From Tsuneonella dongtanensis (GTDB lineage Bacteria > Pseudomonadota > Alphaproteobacteria > Sphingomonadales > Sphingomonadaceae): 64,000 bases of DNA. The position numbers and the translations under genes were made by a program. The stretch lies in assembly GCF_001698205.1 (NCBI RefSeq), contig NZ_CP016591.1, positions 1,984,001 through 2,048,000 on the forward strand. Reading direction: 5' to 3'. Every line of letters begins with the position of its first letter. The first letter of the stretch is position 1. The notes under the pieces are model-generated. The model was not told the origin of the DNA. It saw only the letters and a list, made by a program, of their open reading frames with translations, and made no database searches. Positions 61,217-64,000 of this stretch are shown piece by piece.

Positions 61217-64000
61217 TCAGGCGGCCTTCTTTTTCGCCTGTGCCCGCAACGCGACCCCGCTCAAACCCTTGGTCAACTGGTACAACCCGTTGAGGCGGCT
61301 CTGCGGGTCGCCCCATGCGCGGGCCAGCACGAGTTTCATGTCGGGCCGCAATTTCGCGTCCGGACCCACTCGCTCGACCCAGGCGATAAGCCCCGCCGGA
61401 TCGGGGAAATCATCCTTGTGGAACGTGACCAGCGTGCCGCGCGCACCCACGTCGATCTTGGCGATGTTCGCGCGGATCGCCTGGTGCTTGATCTCGATCA
61501 GCTTGACGAGGTTCGCGGTCGCGGCGGGCAGGGGCCCGAAGCGATCGATCATCTCGGCGGCGAGGCTCTCCACTTCGCCCTGGTCGCGCGCATCGTTGAG
61601 GCGGCGATAGAGACCCATGCGCACGGCCAGGTCGGGGACGTATTCCTCCGGGATCATGATCGGCGCGTCGACTGTGATCTGCGGGCTGGGCCCAGCCTCG
61701 CGCTCGAGACCGACATCGCCTGCCTTGGCGGCCAAGATCGCGTCCTCCAGCATCGACTGGTAGAGCTCGAAACCGACCTCGCGGATATGACCCGACTGCT
61801 CGTCGCCGAGCAGGTTGCCCGCCCCGCGAATGTCGAGATCGTGGCTGGCGAGTTGGAACCCGGCGCCCAGGCTGTCGAGATCGCCCAGAACCTTGAGGCG
61901 CTTTTCCGCCACTTCGCTCAGCACGGTGTCCGCCGGCGTCGTCAGGTACGCATAGGCGCGCAACTTCGACCGGCCCACGCGGCCGCGCAGCTGGTAGAGC
62001 TGGGCAAGGCCGAACCGGTCCGCCCGGTGGATCACGATCGTGTTGGCGCTGGGAATGTCGAGCCCACTCTCGACGATCGTTGTCGAAAGCAGCACCTCGT
62101 ACTTGCCCTCGTAGAACGCGCTCATCCGCTCTTCGACCTCGGTCGGGGACATCTGGCCGTGGGCACTGATCGCCTTCACTTCGGGCACGTGCTTGTGCAG
62201 CCACTCCTCGACCTCGGGCATGTCGGCGATACGCGGCACGACGATGAAGCTCTGCCCGCCGCGGTGATGCTCGCGCAGCAGTGCCTCGCGCATGACCATA
62301 TCGTCCCATTCCATGACGTAAGTCCGCACCGCGAGGCGGTCGACCGGCGGGGTCTGGATGGTGGACAGCTCGCGCAGGCCGCTCATCGCCATCTGCAACG
62401 TGCGCGGGATGGGCGTGGCGGTGAGCGTGAGGACGTGGACGTCGGCGCGCAGCTGCTTGAGCTTTTCCTTGTGCGTCACGCCGAAGCGCTGCTCCTCGTC
62501 GACGATCACGAGGCCGAGGTTCTTGAACTCGGTCGATTTCGACAGGATCGCGTGGGTTCCGATCACCACGTCGATATCGCCAGACTTGAGGCCGTCGCGG
62601 GTGTCCGACGCTTCCTTCGCGCCGACGAGGCGGCTGAGTCGCCCGACCTTCAGCGGGAAGCCTGAGAACCGCGCGGCGAAGTTCTCGTAGTGCTGGCGAG
62701 CGAGCAGGGTCGTCGGCGCGACGACCGCGACCTGGCGCCCGCTCATCGCGGTTGCGAAGGCAGCGCGCAGGGCGACCTCGGTCTTCCCGAAGCCGACGTC
62801 GCCGCAGACGAGGCGGTCCATCGGCTTGCCGCTGGCGAGATCTTCCAGGACTTCCTCGATCGCGCGGTCCTGGTCGTCGGTCTCCTCCCACGGGAAGCGA
62901 TCGACGAACTGGTTGAAGCTCGCTTCCTCGGTCTCGACGACCGCAGCCTTGCGCAGCGCGCGGGCGGCCGCCGTGCGGAGCAGTTCGTGGGCGATCTCCC
63001 GGATGCGTTCCTTGAGGCGGCTGCGGCGCTTCTGCCACGCCTCGCCGCCCAATCGGTCGAGCGCGACCATTTCCTCGCTCGATCCGTAACGGCTGAGGAC
63101 CTCGAGGTTCTCTACGGGCACGTAGAGCTTGTCGCCCCCGTGGTACTCCAGCATCACGCAGTCGTGCTTCGACTTGCCGACGGGGATCGCTTCGAGGCCG
63201 AGGTACTTGCCAATCCCGTGGTCGATGTGAACCACGAGGTCGCCCGCATTGAGCGCCTGAAGCTCGGCAAGGAAGGCGTCGGCACTCTTGCGCTTCTTTT
63301 TGCGGCGGACGAGCCGGTCGCCGAGCACGTCGGCTTCGGTGAGGAGATCCACCTGCTCGTTCGCGAACCCGGCCTCGAGCGGCAGGACCAGCGCGACGGG
63401 CTTGCCTTTCGCACTGAGGCCGAGGGCCTCCTGCCAGGTTTCGGCGAGCGCCATCGGTGCGCCCGCTTCACCGATGATCGACGCGATGCGCGCGCGGCTG
63501 CCCTTGGAATAGGTCGCGAGCAAGGGCTTCTTGCCCGCCTTGCCCGCCGCCTTCAGATGATCGGCGGCGGCGGCATAGACGTTGTCGCCTCGGGTCCGTT
63601 CAGGTGCGAAGTCGCGCCCCGAGCGGAAACCGAAATCGACCACGCCCGCGCCTTCGGGCTCCGCAAAGATCGAGGCGCGGTGGATCGGGCCTTCGGCAAG
63701 CGCGGCGTCGAGCTCGCCCTGCGTCAGGTAGAGCGCGTCTTCGGGAAGCGGGCGATATGTGCCTTCCTCGCGCTGGCGGTGGTAGTCGGCCACGTCCGTC
63801 AGGCGCTCGTCGGCGGCACCCAGCGCAGCGTTGTCGATCACCAGAAGGTCGTCGGGCGAAAGGTGGTCGAACAGCGTCGCCATCCGCTCCTCGAACAGGG
63901 GAAGCCAGTGTTCCATGCCCGCAAGGCGCCGGCCGTCGCTGACTGCCTGGTAGAGCGGGTCCTGCGTCGCGTTGGCCCCGAACCGCTCCCGGTAACGGGT
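61217..64000 (-). CDS. mfd: Transcription-repair coupling factor (Mfd), 5' end outside window
   Basis: The C-terminal roughly 928 residues are in the window; the frame is open to base 64000, so the start lies beyond. Visible parts are the UvrB-like N-terminal region, the RNA-polymerase-interacting domain (AGDLVVHIDHGIGKYLGLE, then KLYVPVENLEVLSRYG), and the RecG-like ATPase. Walker A is GDVGFGKTEVALRAAF and the DExQ box is VIVDEEQRFGV. The C-terminal TRCF domain (REAGPSPQITVDAPIMIPEEYVPD) follows. Mfd strips stalled polymerase and recruits UvrA. Confidence 0.96.
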   Translation of the reverse strand, partial: TRYRERFGANATQDPLYQAVSDGRRLAGMEHWLPLFEERMATLFDHLSPDDLLVIDNAALGAADERLTDVADYHRQREEGTYRPLPEDALYLTQGELDAALAEGPIHRASIFAEPEGAGVVDFGFRSGRDFAPERTRGDNVYAAAADHLKAAGKAGKKPLLATYSKGSRARIASIIGEAGAPMALAETWQEALGLSAKGKPVALVLPLEAGFANEQVDLLTEADVLGDRLVRRKKKRKSADAFLAELQALNAGDLVVHIDHGIGKYLGLEAIPVGKSKHDCVMLEYHGGDKLYVPVENLEVLSRYGSSEEMVALDRLGGEAWQKRRSRLKERIREIAHELLRTAAARALRKAAVVETEEASFNQFVDRFPWEETDDQDRAIEEVLEDLASGKPMDRLVCGDVGFGKTEVALRAAFATAMSGRQVAVVAPTTLLARQHYENFAARFSGFPLKVGRLSRLVGAKEASDTRDGLKSGDIDVVIGTHAILSKSTEFKNLGLVIVDEEQRFGVTHKEKLKQLRADVHVLTLTATPIPRTLQMAMSGLRELSTIQTPPVDRLAVRTYVMEWDDMVMREALLREHHRGGQSFIVVPRIADMPEVEEWLHKHVPEVKAISAHGQMSPTEVEERMSAFYEGKYEVLLSTTIVESGLDIPSANTIVIHRADRFGLAQLYQLRGRVGRSKLRAYAYLTTPADTVLSEVAEKRLKVLGDLDSLGAGFQLASHDLDIRGAGNLLGDEQSGHIREVGFELYQSMLEDAILAAKAGDVGLEREAGPSPQITVDAPIMIPEEYVPDLAVRMGLYRRLNDARDQGEVESLAAEMIDRFGPLPAATANLVKLIEIKHQAIRANIAKIDVGARGTLVTFHKDDFPDPAGLIAWVERVGPDAKLRPDMKLVLARAWGDPQSRLNGLYQLTKGLSGVALRAQAKKKAA

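Noticed and set aside
61079-63038. Two frames of over 500 codons overlapping mfd on both strands
   Set aside because: mfd has complete helicase motifs; the frames are shadows with low-complexity Arg/Ala/Pro composition.

Overview
The window is about 64 kb of GC-rich, densely packed bacterial chromosome. Gene content and protein style point to an alphaproteobacterium of the order Sphingomonadales, most like Erythrobacteraceae: class I PHA synthase, LolDF-type lipoprotein exporter, DOMON-like and DUF1343 proteins, several PilZ proteins and Flp pilins. This assignment rests on recognising protein families, not on any search. No rRNA, tRNA or CRISPR array was seen. Both ends are cut: a CFA-type methyltransferase at the left and mfd at the right.

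Layout. 1-16 kb: PilZ protein, SDR and purF; a divergent LolC/E-LolD exporter; glutathione peroxidase; dnaE; an acyl-CoA ligase with a tiny membrane protein; an MFS-cysK-hydrolase operon; a second PilZ protein; tyrS. 16-31 kb: DOMON-like protein with NamZ muramidase, spinster-type MFS, a MoxR/VWA pair interrupted by a soluble chemoreceptor and a third PilZ protein, parE, a lipoprotein of the PBP-activator type, rsmI-yraN-gshB and a serine hydrolase. 31-43.5 kb: the rpsF-rpsR-rplI ribosomal operon with a clear terminator, DUF808, a MurC/Mpl-like ligase divergent from LD-carboxypeptidase, fabD-fabG, dnaN, DUF2855, and a PHA operon (synthase, depolymerase, ferredoxin-NADP reductase type flavoprotein). 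43.7-48.7 kb: two tandem GGDEF-EAL-PilZ proteins. 48.7-50.5 kb: lepA.

The accessory part is 50.55-53.77 kb. After a repeat-rich gap there is an AT-richer Sce7726-type nuclease-like gene. It faces a three-gene operon of a two-TM membrane protein, an ImmA/IrrE metallopeptidase and a T4-beta-like protein. This is the best candidate for an undescribed, possibly anti-phage, system. From 53.77 kb the core resumes: an HTH protein, two orphan Flp pilins (one only 54 codons), bamD, a winged-helix/TPR regulator, a 659-base gene-free stretch, a CHASE2-EAL phosphodiesterase, and mfd. Between the last two lies a 14-codon micro-gene with its own ribosome binding site and rho-independent terminator.

Shared themes. 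Cyclic di-GMP signalling is dense: three free PilZ proteins, two GGDEF-EAL-PilZ fusions and one CHASE2-EAL protein. CtrA-like TTAA-N7-TTAAC sites lie near one PilZ gene and near the chemoreceptor. Peptidoglycan recycling is represented by NamZ, LdcA and a MurC/Mpl-like ligase, and carbon storage by the PHA operon.
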